64,000 nt of DNA from Xenoacremonium recifei (Eukaryota > Ascomycota > Sordariomycetes > Hypocreales > Nectriaceae): assembly GCA_012184525.1 (NCBI GenBank), contig WOFQ01000005.1:496001-560000 (forward strand). The letters are read 5' to 3'. The translations under genes and the position numbers were made by a program. Below are positions 28,989-39,640 of this stretch, in pieces. The notes under the pieces are model-generated. The model was not told the origin of the DNA. It ran no database searches and saw only the letters and a program-made list of their open reading frames with translations. The stretch's first letter is position 1. The number at the start of each line of letters is the position of its first letter.

Positions 28989-30722
28989 ATGGCTCGGACT
29001 GCAAATTCTAAGGCGTGACCCCCAACCAAATCTCTATCATACGGCTTTGAAGCTGACTATAGCAGGCATGTGACTTGTGCTATAGGAGGAGACTTAAATG
29101 CGACGCCAAAAAGCCTCGGTGTTCGCAATGCATCATCTACGAGGCGAACTGTACCCGCGACGCGGGGAGTCGTCGCAAGAAGCGTACAAATGCCAACAAG
29201 AAAGCATTAGCAGTCACCTCTTCTGCTGCTCAAGCCCCCGAAACGCAGGGGCAGGCAGAGAATCAGCCGTGGGGACTGGATTCCTTGGTCGATGGTAGTG
29301 ACCTCTGGATTAACGATTTCGTGTCGCTTCGAAGTGGCCCCTATACCGCTCTGCCAGTCTTTTCAACAGGGCGAGCTCCTACCCAAGGGAGGACTGCACC
29401 AAGGCTGATGCAGTTGCCGTCTAAGAGGGTCGTCGGCGGATTGGTCAACACGTTCCTCAATACACTCAACGACTTCATGCCGCTTTACGACCCTGCTACT
29501 CTCTCACACCTTGTTAACAGATGGTACGATAATTCCACCGACAGGGATATCACGTCATGGGCGTCAATCAATATCGCCATGGCCCTTGCGCAGCATCAGA
29601 GTGTCACGGATAACTTAGAACCCTCTGGCTACGACGTTGACGTGTGTCTTGCCAACGTACAATCTGTCCTGACCGAAGTCATAATGGGAAACCTCGAGCT
29701 GGGGAGCATTCAGGTCGTCTTAGGCTTGGTCATGCTGTTCCAAGGAGCACCAGACCTACGACCGGCTCTTGTCCTTCTGTCAACGGCTTTGCGTCTCGCT
29801 CAGACCTTGAGGATCAATCGGAAAGACTCCTACGAGAACGTCACTCCCAGAGAGGCTCTGCAGAGAACGCGGGTGTTTTGGATTGCATACATACTCGATC
29901 GCGATATCAGCCTTCGATGCCGACAGCCTCCCCTCCAGCAAGACGCAGAAATTGATGTCGGACTCCCTGGCGATGACTTATCAGAGCACCCAGTCTTTTC
30001 TGTTTTTCGCTGTCAGATTGAGCTGGCTCAAATCCAAGGTGTGGTGTACGACTGCCTCTTCTCCGTCCAAGCCTCTCATATGACGAATCTTGAGACCGCA
30101 AATGCAAAAAGCTCCGTTGTTCTACTCCTGAAAAAATGGAAAGACCGGATCCCCCAAAGTTATAGCGCTGAGAGCTTGAGTCGAGACAGGTCCACGTTAC
30201 TCCCGCGGCTTTTCTGCACCTTGTACTGCAGAATGGTAACCTGTCTTGGCCAGCTGAGTGAGGTCAACTCAATGGATCTAAGGTGGATCAAGAGACTTTT
30301 GTCCCACGCTCAGGCTGTTGCTAGTGGTTTCCCCAGTGTTCCCCCTTCATCGCCCCAAGACTGGGGTTTGCTCGTCACGGAGTGTGTGTCATTCATGAAC
30401 CTTTTCCTGAGTATTAGACGCAAGAACTCGGCATTTATATGGCAAGTAATTTAAATAATGCCTGAGTATAAATACTAACAGTGTTAGGACACACTTATGT
30501 CCCTTTACAAGTGGGCTTCTATGCCTCTCTGCAAACTCGGTCCTCAAGATGGGAAGCGCATGTGCGGAGGACTATGAGCGAGTCCAAGCAGATTCTGCAA
30601 ATTTCTTAAGTGACCTCGCCGAGCAGACCAATCATGAAGTATTGGATAAGTCCCTAGAGGCCTTTCGTGAACTCAGCTGGCACCGAACGTTCATGAAGAC
30701 CAGCCGGGGCATGTTGACATAG
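28989..30722 (+). CDS. Zn2Cys6 transcription factor
   Basis: Three exons (28989..29012, 29066..30441, 30488..30722) sum to 545 codons with the stop. The 544-aa protein begins with a zinc cluster that has the exact spacing C-x2-C-x6-C-x6-C-x2-C-x6-C (ACDLCYRRRLKCDAKK, then CSQCIIYEANC). A basic linker follows (RRKKRTNANKK), then a fungal-specific TF middle domain (residues ~140-400; ALRLAQTLRINRKD, RVFWIAYILDRDISLR). It binds DNA in the nucleus and probably controls nearby genes, perhaps the GST and MFS genes. Both introns need a GC donor: AAG|GCGTGA after codon 8, and ATATG|GCAAGT near the end, where the branch site is actaac and the acceptor ttag. A GT donor four bases later in the second intron gives the wrong frame and loses the conserved-looking end (FRELSWHRTF). 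Confidence 0.87.
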
Positions 30723-31910
30723 GTCGGGGTTCCACATGCTACATTGTGAAAATAATTATTAGCTATGGTTCAGCGGAGCTTAACTACCCTACATATAACG
30801 TAGTAGTAACTGGCATCTGGAAATCGTGTGGATACTCATTACTCTCATGAGACGCCTTGTGCTTTAATTAATTAAGAGAAGAAAAGAGAGGAAAACGGCC
30901 GCAGACAAAACCTAGGGTCAGGCAAACACATGGCTTCAAATCAGAGAGCCTTGGAGACGGTGATGGCCTCCAATAGGACGCCAGATTAGGTAAGGCACCT
31001 TCTCACCGCTGAGTAAAATAGTGACAAGCCAGGCCTGAGGCTGAGCCCCCCGCCTGTCGTCACCAGCCAGCCTCAACGCTCCAGCAGTTCAGCCCAACTC
31101 GGCACCCTAGACAACACAGACTGCCTTGGCCCAGCACTAGAGCAGGCTTCTCTCGCTCGCTTCCCCATCAGGACGGCCGCCAGAGTGCTGTGTCAGCTGG
31201 ACTCGGGGCTCTTGGGCGGGCTTCGAGCCGTCGACCTACAACAAGCCTGCACGTGTCAGCCCGCAGGCGGTCTGCAGGCTCTCCTCGTCCATTCAGCTTC
31301 AAGACGCGGGAGAAGCAACCGGTCGCGAGTCTCACAGGGCGAAGATCCTGGATCCATGTCATCCATCCATCGCGTCACCGCCGCAGAGCAGCCAGTCAGT
31401 CACTACCGACGGGGATCTTGGAGTCCGTCCCATGCCGTGAGCGTCTCTCGACAGACAGACAGACAGCACATCCTCCTCGCAACCCCGAGCGGAAGCGCCT
31501 GGAACATTCGCATCACCGCGCCGCTTATCACATCCTCATCGCTGTTGCAGAGCGCCGACGCCCCGACGTGACCCCTGTCCTGTTCAGTGCTTCTGCAGCA
31601 CCCGTCAGGCACAACACGGAACCTATCGTACCCATGCTCGGATCTGGAGACTGACTGGCCCACGCCTGTCACTCCCTCACGCACTGCCTGCTTGCTGCTC
31701 GAACCCGAGGCCGACCTGACATTTATTATTATTAGCGGACGCTGGCTATCACTGCAGCCCTGCCTGCTTGCGACACTTTCTTAAGCCAACTCGAGACTCT
31801 TCACAACTGAACTCCGGCCTTCAAAAGACATCGCATGTCCCCCTCACCGCCCTTCGCCGCCGTCCGCCTAAAGCCCCCAAGGCCTCCTCGTCCTCCTCCG
31901 TCTCCCCGCC
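30723..31910. other. Intergenic, boundary between accessory and core halves
   Basis: 1.2 kb. The left part is AT-rich 3' flank. From about 31 kb base composition turns GC-rich with CT-rich runs, which fits promoter and long 5' leader of the next gene. Frames here are not gene-like. Confidence 0.45.
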
Positions 31911-33679
31911 ATGGCGACAACTACCGCTTCGCCGAAGCCCACCGAGGCTCCGCCGCCGGCCTCGTCGAGATCCTCGACGCCGGTCATTGAATACAGCTTC
32001 ATGTTCGAAAAGGACAAGAGCCCGACGCAGCAGCTGGACGCCCTGCTGAGGGCCATTGGACGCTACATTGTACGTGTTTCTGCGTGAGACGGCTGCGCAT
32101 TTGCTGACCGAGGCTGTTGCACTACAGGTCCAGGAGATCGGCGACAAGACAGTAACACACTTGACGCCCGAGAAGCTCGCTGCCTTCTACCATGCCGTCG
32201 GTGGCGATTACGACTGTGAGTCTATCCGTCTCCCGCTGCGCGTGACCGTTTGTGCATCGAAATACTGACGCCCTGCCCGCAGCCCTCTTCGTCGAGATCC
32301 CCCACGAATCCATATCCTACGCCTGGCAGGTCACTGGATGCCAACACAGCCTGCAGCCGACTGACGACGACTTTGCTCCGCCGACGATCCCTGCGTTGAC
32401 GCCCCGTGGATTCTCAAGATGGGAGTCGCTCGAGATTCTCCTGGGTCCCGAAGAACACGTTCCCTTCCTACAATTTGCTGTGCGCAACTGGCACCTCAAG
32501 CACCCTGAGACGGGACAGGAGTTCCCTCCGGAACTGCCCAAGACTGTGTTTCCCACCGAAGCCGACGTCGACGTCGATAGATGGCACAAATCCTGTGTTG
32601 ACCGGCTGAAGGATGAGGCGAGCCCGAACAAGGCGCGAGAGATGCCCAAGCCAGGGCCGCCACCGGAGCAAGCAGAGCCCAAGTTCGCTTACACCCATGT
32701 TCGGCCTCCATCCCACAGCACTCCAAGACCGCGGGGGCCAGAAACGGGCTATTTCGAGCGTCCCGTCTCGTACAACCACGTCCCAGGAGCAGGGCGACCG
32801 CCAAGGAGCAGACACTCACCCGACAAATACCGCCAGGAGACGCTGTCCGACGACCATGCACGACGTCGTAGCTTCTCGGACTACACGATGCCACCAAAGG
32901 CGGATACGCCGCCCTACGCCCCTGGACAGCCATATCTGGATCCTCACCTGAAGGGAGCAGGGCCTATGCCTCGACGACACAGCCAGCCTCGCCACTACTC
33001 TTCAGACTCATCTGATGACGTCCCGCCGCGCATGAAACGGAGACCCGAGTCACCACCGTTTCGCCGTGTCGTGCCCCCTGGTCAGCCAGGTCCTGGCGTA
33101 GGAGGAGCATCGATATATCGGCACCGTCCTGACTTCCGACCTGATGAGCCACGTCGTCGACAGGCAGCAAGCCCCAGCCTACGGGAGAAGATTACAGAAA
33201 AGGTGTCCAACATTCTACCAAACGGGAAGGGCTCGGAACGACCACGCCACTCGCGCCAGAACTCATACTCTAACGAGCCCCGACCACGCCGAAGTCGAGA
33301 GCAGATGCCACCATCTCGACTCAGCCGCAGCTTCTCCGACCTGGACTCAGACGACTCGTCAGAAGGCGAATCCAACGAGGACCTCCGTCGGAGACGCAGG
33401 ATGCGAGAAGAACGCGAAAGAGACCGCGAGCGTGAAAGATTCCGCGAACGGGAGAGAGGTCGTCCCCGCGACGACGATGACCGGCGTGAGCGGCAGTACA
33501 TGCGGCGACCGGACATGGAGCGCCGGACAAGCAGCCATGCCGATGCTGATCGCCGCCAGCACGGGTCGTGGGATCCTCGCGACCGGAAGCGCTGGGAGAG
33601 GCGCATGTCGGAAGATCGGGGGGCGAGTCCGGTGACGGGGGTGTCGGGGAGAAGATACCCTGAGCCAGCATATAGCTAG
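31911..33679 (+). CDS. DUF7514-like protein with disordered Arg-rich tail
   Basis: Three exons (31911..32069, 32128..32215, 32283..33679) sum to 548 codons with the stop. The start is in a strong context (cgccATGGcg). Residues ~30-200 form a conserved fungal domain that I take for DUF7514 (PTQQLDALLRAIGRYIVQEIG, LTPEKLAAFYHAVGGDYD, ISYAWQVTGCQHSLQPT, HVPFLQFAVRNWHLKHP). After ~220 it is Pro/Arg/Ser-rich and disordered. A strongly charged RE-repeat region lies near 395-430 (REERERDRERERFRERERG). The RE/RS-like tail recalls RNA-binding or nuclear-speckle proteins, but the function is unknown. Confidence 0.8.
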
Positions 33680-35150
33680 AGGATTTTACGAGTAACGACT
33701 TGGATGATATGGGATGGGAATACTGTTAATGAGGCGCATATACGCAAGATCTTGGGACATTCTGGGTTTTGGAATGGGTATATTCTACGTACATGAGGCG
33801 TTTGGGTTCTGGGCTCTGGGTTCTGGGCTCTGGGTTCTGGGCTCTGGGTTCTGAGCTTTGGGTTCTGGGCTTAATGAGCATATGACAAGCAAGCGAGCGT
33901 GGCACTTGGCAAGGTACAGGCAGTTTGTACAGGAATAATTGGTTTCGTCTCTCCAATTCAGACAATATTCACTTTCACTCCAGGCATCCAGGGGTAAGGT
34001 ACCCAGTCATGAAAGTTAACGGTCATGTGAATGTGCGATCCAGGTCACTCTGGGGTTAGGCGAGTATCGTGACGGGACGAACAAGGCAACTGCCGTTGAT
34101 CTGTTGGGGCTCAATGCATGATGGGAGAGGCCGGTCGCGGAGGACCTGGTGTGATCTCGAGGGGGAAGCTGCTTCTGGGTTTCTGCGCATAGTGTCCATG
34201 AGAGACGCTGTAGAGCCTAGATTAATCTAGAAAGACAGCAGGAGAGTCTCAAGAGCATTTCCCGGCATCATTGGACGTGGCGAATGCGTCTATTCTGGTA
34301 ATTGGTGGGTGGTGTTCTAAGACACTGAGGCAAACACCGACGGAAGCCCCTCGGCGAGTCGAGCACCAGGAACGGCTTCAGCCAGCAGCCAAACATATCG
34401 TGACTTCCCTGAAAGCACCGGGCCGGTTCGACGCAGGCCGGGCAGCCTCGTGAACAGGCGAGTGACGAGCGCGGGTTTGAACAAAAACGGGAAGCCCCAA
34501 CAATCCCTGCAACTCCCGTCCCCATCCCCTCCATCCCGTGCCCTGCCATCCCACACCTCCAAGAGCCCGTTTAGCGATGGTGGGGGAATGGATGGAAGCA
34601 ACTGGTGCTTGGGGCGCCTCCCGTGCAGTGCCTGGCGCCTTGTTCTTAGTGCATGGCGCCCGCTGTCAGGGTGCCCTGGTCTTCCCGCCTGGCCCCCTCG
34701 ACCACTGGGACCCGGCCTATCACAGCCTGGAAGACCCTTCTATGCCCGCCATTCGATTGGATTCCTTGCCTGGCCTGTGACTGATCGTGACCGTGTCCGC
34801 GGCCGGCGCGTGAAGTACTGCACAGGTACTGTTGCAGTGAATGTGTCCCGTGGGTGAACTTAGGGGGGACTCGGCCGGGCCACGGGGCTTGTTGCAGACC
34901 TGCGGGAGGGCAGTGACGGGCTTCGTTTGCTCTTTCCCGTTTGTTTTCTTGTCTCTGGACAGGACGGGAGCGACTGGATTTCCTCCCTGCCTTTCCCTCT
35001 CTTCCTTTTCCTCTCCTCTTCCCCTCTTCAACCCCCCCAGCCCGTGACTGAATCACGGTGGTTTCGACCAACTCCCAGTCGTTTCAACCTTCTTGATTCT
35101 TCCTACCTGATCCAGAACACTTGAAAATACCGCAAGGCCGTACCGCAACC
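33680..35150. other. Intergenic, no gene seen
   Basis: 1.5 kb between two + strand genes. It holds a 14-bp repeat near 33.8 kb and a GC-rich, then CT-rich stretch (34.9-35.1 kb) that probably is the promoter and leader of the next gene. Confidence 0.45.
33803..33870. repeat. 14-bp tandem repeat, unit gggttctgggctct, about 5 copies
   Basis: Head-to-tail copies with one degenerate unit (gggttctgagcttt) in the 3' flank of the DUF7514-like gene. Confidence 0.9.
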
Positions 35151-36161
35151 ATGAGGGGCCGCCCGACCGACCAAATGGTCTACGAGGCGATGTTTCCTCG
35201 GCCCAAATCGAGTGATCCCGCCAATTTCCATGCACTTCTCCAGCGCAACCTGATCCCCGAAGTTCGCCAGGAGACGCACGCATACTATGGTCACCTCGAC
35301 ACCCAGGAAGCCAAGTATCCGGGCCTGGACTACACAAACCCAACTCATCGCATGCGACTGAGCCGGTTCCAGTACCACCGCAAGCTCTTTCGTGCCTTTG
35401 ACAATCTCGGTCTCACCAACGCCGAGATCGCAGGTTTAACTAAGTGGGAGGGCACCAAATGGGCTAAGGAGAAGTACGAGCGAGAACAAGGCATCACCAT
35501 CGTGGACACTGCCGACGAAGGCATGCCCAACGCCGACGACATTCCCAACTGGATTCCTCGCCGTCGTGCACTCCCAAGAAGCGGATCGCCTGATCTTTCG
35601 CTCGAGTATTCCTCCGACAATGAGAACAACATGGATGTCGAGAGCGACGACGACGAATTGGAGAGTGTTGGTGTGCCCCTCAACGAACGCCTGCGAGCTC
35701 AAGCTGCACGTCGCGAAGCTGGCGACAGCACTGCCGTCCTTGACGAGGAATGGGAGCAGTGGCTTAAGAATGTCCTGGAAACCGGCGATCTCGACTTTCT
35801 GACGGAGCTACTCGTCAGCAGCGACAACAGCAACGAGCGCCGCCCCTTGCTCCCACCCGGCGTCCTCGACCTGGCCCGTAATGGGCGATGGGCTGAAGTT
35901 CCAGAGATTCTGCACACGCTCCTCCGCCGAGCTCTCGACGCTGAGCGCCAGGCTGCTGCTGCTGCAGCGTCCGAGGTTTCGTCAGTGGCCTCACCCTCAA
36001 GCATCGCCACTCCGACCCCGACCCAGCCCGGCACCCTTCGACGACACTACCTCGACGACCGTATCCGAACCTGGCAGCCACGCCGCACATACTCGGATCT
36101 CCGTCTGCCGGTGGAACACGGGGGCCCGGCGCACCGTGCGGCAGAGGCATCAGGAGCATAG
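35151..36161 (+). CDS. Conserved fungal protein of unknown function; frame interrupted by TAG
   Basis: Starts at ATG 35151 (aaccATGAGGGG) and is open for 336 codons. The N-terminal ~115 residues are the best-ordered part: TDQMVYEAMFPRPKSSDP, RQETHAYYGHLDTQEAKYPG, HRKLFRAFDNLGLTNAEIAGLTKWEGT. The segment GLTNAEIAGLTKWEGT looks like a small helical DNA- or protein-binding unit. An acidic, Ser-rich linker follows, then WEQWLKNVLETGDLDFLTELL. I do not know the family. The frame continues beyond the TAG at 36159-36161 (see next entry), so the real product may be longer, either by splicing out the TAG or by reading it. Confidence 0.75.
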   Translation: MRGRPTDQMVYEAMFPRPKSSDPANFHALLQRNLIPEVRQETHAYYGHLDTQEAKYPGLDYTNPTHRMRLSRFQYHRKLFRAFDNLGLTNAEIAGLTKWEGTKWAKEKYEREQGITIVDTADEGMPNADDIPNWIPRRRALPRSGSPDLSLEYSSDNENNMDVESDDDELESVGVPLNERLRAQAARREAGDSTAVLDEEWEQWLKNVLETGDLDFLTELLVSSDNSNERRPLLPPGVLDLARNGRWAEVPEILHTLLRRALDAERQAAAAAASEVSSVASPSSIATPTPTQPGTLRRHYLDDRIRTWQPRRTYSDLRLPVEHGGPAHRAAEASGA

Positions 36162-36671
36162 GAAGCCCCGGAAGCCCGGGAGACGCCAGAAGTCGAGGAG
36201 ATACCAGACTCTCAGGAGTTGCCAGCGCCGCTGGTTGTACCGGCGCAATCAGAGTCTTTGGCAGTGCCGCCTCCGTCGATCTGGGATGTACCTACAGATG
36301 GGGAGCGTTCATCTCCCGTAAGCGAGTCGTTTGAACCTGAGATCACCGGGCCGCTCTTCGCCTATGAGGAGATGGATTAGGAGGCATCATCTCCTGCACA
36401 GGAGGTTCAGGAGGTAGTTCAGGAGGTGGTTCAGGAGGTGGAACCAATTCCGACTGCCCAGGCCCCTCAATCCCCGGCCCTATATGTGTTCTCGGGGGTA
36501 CCCCAATCGCCGCCTCGAGAAGGCCTGTTGACTCATGAGCTAGTCTCACTACATAGACGATTATTGGAAAGGCGGCGCATACAAGTCTGGGGTCCGTATC
36601 AGCGATTGGACCGACTTCGACTGTACAATCAACCACGAGACGACGGGGAGAACCGAGAGAACCAAGGTTAA
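36162..36671 (+). other. In-frame continuation of the preceding gene after a TAG, with a second TAG
   Basis: The same frame stays open for 72 codons (start EAPEARETPEVEEIPDS, end GPLFAYEEMD). It meets a second TAG at 36378-36380 and then runs 96 more codons to a TAA at 36669-36671. The last part has in-frame QEV repeats (36399-36441) and a basic, ordered-looking end (LTHELVSLHRRLLERRR). Both TAGs could be the end of phase-0 introns with lengths divisible by three. The second has a good donor (CCC|GTAAGC, 63 nt) and the first a weak one (GTGGAA, 51 nt). I therefore think this is the 3' part of the gene. Confidence 0.6.
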
Positions 36672-37419
36672 CCTCACCATGACATGACACGACACAAAAA
36701 AACTTCGGCAGGACTGGTCCAGCCGACCCCCCTTTTCCATTCGACACATCACGATAGACACGACACCCCTCGACTTGTGTCCTCGCCAGGATGGTCAAGT
36801 CGGGGCCTTTCTTTTTTCATTTGGTTTTACGCCTTTCACAGAATCATGGCGTCGGGGCGTTCGGAACACAACTTTGCTATTAGCTGGCGACACGAACTAG
36901 GAGGGTTATATTTTGACATCATGAAAGATCGCTATGAATGAAATGGGAGGCATGAATCCCCCGGAGACACACTGTCACATATTTTTGGTCTGGGACCGAG
37001 GTAATTTGATGGACGAGGATGTTGTAGCGGAGGGGGGGATGGCTACATGAGAGAAATAGTCTGCAAAAATGAAGGCCCAGATTTAACACACTCAAGTGCT
37101 CGAGATGTGATGTGATGAACTTTGTGATGAACCCGGCATCTGCTCATGAGTCTCACTCCTTATGGTATATCTTGACTGACATGGGTCATGACTTTGATTT
37201 GCATGACGGCGTGAAGCTACTGTTACAACTCATTTCCAGTGATGTTCCTATTTCATGTTCATATTCCCTCCATCCAGCCTCCTGATCAACATATTGAGTA
37301 CCCAGAACCGAACCAAACGCCTCGCTCAAAAGAAACCCCTCATATCTCGTCCAAACACAGAACCCCAAACCCCCGCCTCACTTCGCAAGCGGCCGCCCGC
37401 GCTTCCACGGCCGAGCACC
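36672..37419. other. Intergenic between convergent genes
   Basis: 748 bp of 3' flanks of the conserved unknown gene (+) and GCN5 (-). No gene or repeat is seen. Confidence 0.5.
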
Positions 37420-38744
37420 CTACCGCTCAGGCTCGAGATGCGACCACTCCGGCACAGCCTTGATCTGCTGCCACATGAACTTCTCCAGCTTATTCGCGCT
37501 CTTGGCGTACGGGGTGTTCTCGTTGTTGTACTTGCGGCAGTTATCGAAGATGAGGCGCGCGTCGCGCACGAAGTCCTCGGGCGTGGCGTACTGGTCGGCC
37601 TCGAGCTTGCTCTCCATGGTGCTGAGGTCCATGGGTTCTTTGATGACGTCGTAGTAGTCGGCGACGTCGTCGCGGTTCACGGGCACGAGGAACGGCCAGG
37701 CCGAGTTGTGGTTTTGGAGGTCGTTGAGCAGGTGCAGGAGTTGGTTGTAGTTGGGGCCGTGGCGAGGTTGGCGGGCGAGCTCGTCCATGTCGGGGGACCA
37801 GCCGGAGGCGCGGATGGCGGGGATGTCGAGCGGGTTGATTTCCGAGACACCGGTCTTCCACTCTTTGGGGGGCGCGTGCACGTTATGCGAGCGTGAGTAG
37901 GCGCGGATTTTGGCTTGAACGCATTCCTTCTGCTTAAGTAGCATGCGGCCCATCTCAAGGTAGCGGATACGCGGGAGCATGGAGCACTGCATTATGGTGC
38001 CGCCCTCGTAATCCTTGATGTAGCCCATCCAGACCTTTTTATCGAGTGTGATCTCTTTAGTGAAGCCCTGCTTCTTGAAGTAGCCGATGGCATAGTTGTC
38101 GGCATACGTCAGGAAGTGCATCACGTCGGATGTCGCTTTGACGTAGTCCTTAAGATGCGACATGAGATGTGCACCGTAACCCTTGACTTGCTGATCTGAG
38201 GAGATGGCGCAGAAGACAATCTCGGCGAACTGGCGGCCCTTGAAGGGGCGGTAGGTGATGCCACCGACGACTTCGAGCGGCTTCTTGACGATGGCGATGG
38301 AGAGATGGGTTCGGTCGTAGACGAGACGCGCGATGTAGTCCTTAGGCATTTTGGGGAGCTGCTTCTGGAAAATGCATTTCAGGCCGGTGAGGATAATGAG
38401 CGATTCGCGCTCGTTGTCGTTGTTCACCACGCGGAACTCGATCTCGCCGTTGCGCTCTTCGATGACAGCGGGCTGCACTTGTTAGTCTGGGACTTGGCAA
38501 TCGACGTGTTTGGATGCTCGAATGTACCTTTTCGGGGAAGGGAATAGGCTTCATCGCCGGCTTCTTTGCCACGCCATCGTCCGAGTCGTCATGCTTAATG
38601 CGCTTGGACGGCGTTGGCGACGAGGGCTCATCCTCGGCCTTGCGCTTGCCGTCTGGGCAAATGTTAGCGAATACCACGCGCCTTTTGTCCTAGAAGTCGC
38701 TTACTCTCATCTTTCATAATTTCGAGGCTCTCAGTGGTCGTCAT
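37420..38744 (-). CDS. GCN5: Histone acetyltransferase Gcn5 (SAGA/ADA)
   Basis: Three exons (38705..38744, 38528..38652, 37420..38472) sum to 406 codons with the stop. The 405-aa protein has a short acidic/basic N-terminus, then a GNAT acetyltransferase domain (~65-225). This has the catalytic Glu in FAEIVFCAIS (Glu139) and the acetyl-CoA loop QQVKGYGAHLMSHLKDY (~149-165). Next come the conserved YFKKQGF and the linker, and a C-terminal bromodomain (~305-400; WPFLVPVNRDDVADYYDVIK, MDLSTMESKLE, FDNCRKYN). It acetylates histone H3 tails in SAGA-type coactivator complexes in the nucleus. All key motifs are intact. It is divergent from OST5. Confidence 0.97.
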
Positions 38745-39125
38745 GCCTAGATATAGTCGTCGTCGCAGCGCGCAGAGCACGTTGGGAGGTTAGAGATTCA
38801 AAGATGGCCATTTCGCGGCGCATGTCATGAGGTGGAGTTCGAGGTTGAGATGGTCTGTGCGTCTGCTTATGTCAGTCCCGCAGCCAGGGGTACGTGCGTG
38901 TCGCGCTAAGCCGTTCCTGTCGCTGGGGCCACGATTGCGCATCGTAAGCTCGTGAAGCTCTCCAGCATCGAACTGGCAACGTCGACAATTCAACCCCAGC
39001 TTCAGCACTTTCAATCTCTGCCTGCCATTCGCCTCTCCCGAAAATCAGCCGCTCTATACTTCTCAGCGTACTAGCAGTTGTACTGTCTGTCTCCGATCAA
39101 AACCGCTCCCTTCACAGTCTAGCAC
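38745..39125. promoter_or_regulatory. Shared upstream region of GCN5 and OST5
   Basis: 381 bp between divergent start codons, with no other coding signal. Confidence 0.5.
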
Positions 39126-39469
39126 ATGGATTCCTCGCTGCATGAGGTTTGGCAAGCTGCAGCTGGCAGTCCATTCTTCCCCGTCGTCGCCAAGGGCAGT
39201 CAATTCTGGGTGGCCTTTCTGCTGCTACTGTTTGGTCTCTCCATCACAGGTGTATTTGCTCTGAGTGCGTTCTTTACATCCAGGAGCCTGCGATTCTCCA
39301 GCTAACCCTCAACCAGACCGCTCTCTGATCAACGTCCCTGTCCTCGGCATCCCAGCGTCTCTGGCCATTGCGTACGCTATTCGAACATCGGTCAATTCTC
39401 CATCATAATGCTGATTATTGCAGGTTCGGAGTCGTTTATATGTTCTGTGCCGTCGGAGTCTACGTATAA
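39126..39469 (+). CDS. OST5: Oligosaccharyltransferase small subunit Ost5 (TMEM258 family)
   Basis: A tiny gene of three exons (39126..39264, 39317..39371, 39424..39469) with 52-nt introns. The sum is 80 codons with the stop, giving 79 aa. It starts MDSSLHEVWQAA. Two membrane helices follow: VAFLLLLFGLSITGVFAL and ASLAIAFGVVYMFCAVGVYV. The closing GFGVVF.../VGVYV-like end is the hallmark of Ost5/TMEM258. It is a subunit of the ER oligosaccharyltransferase that N-glycosylates proteins. Its exons are each too short to show up as long open frames. It lies 171 bp upstream of RAD1 on the same strand and 381 bp from GCN5 on the other. Confidence 0.9.
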
Positions 39470-39640
39470 GATACCCCCGCAGTCGGTTCGGTCGAATTTC
39501 GTGTACAATAGTTGGAGCAAACAAAAAAAGCCCTTAAGCGCCTGTTGCATTTCTGCCAGTTTTGATCTTTCTGCCTTTCCAGTTTCACAAATAATCCTTC
39601 CTATCCACTTCACGTTGGGCGGCACCTTTAGCAAGTCACA

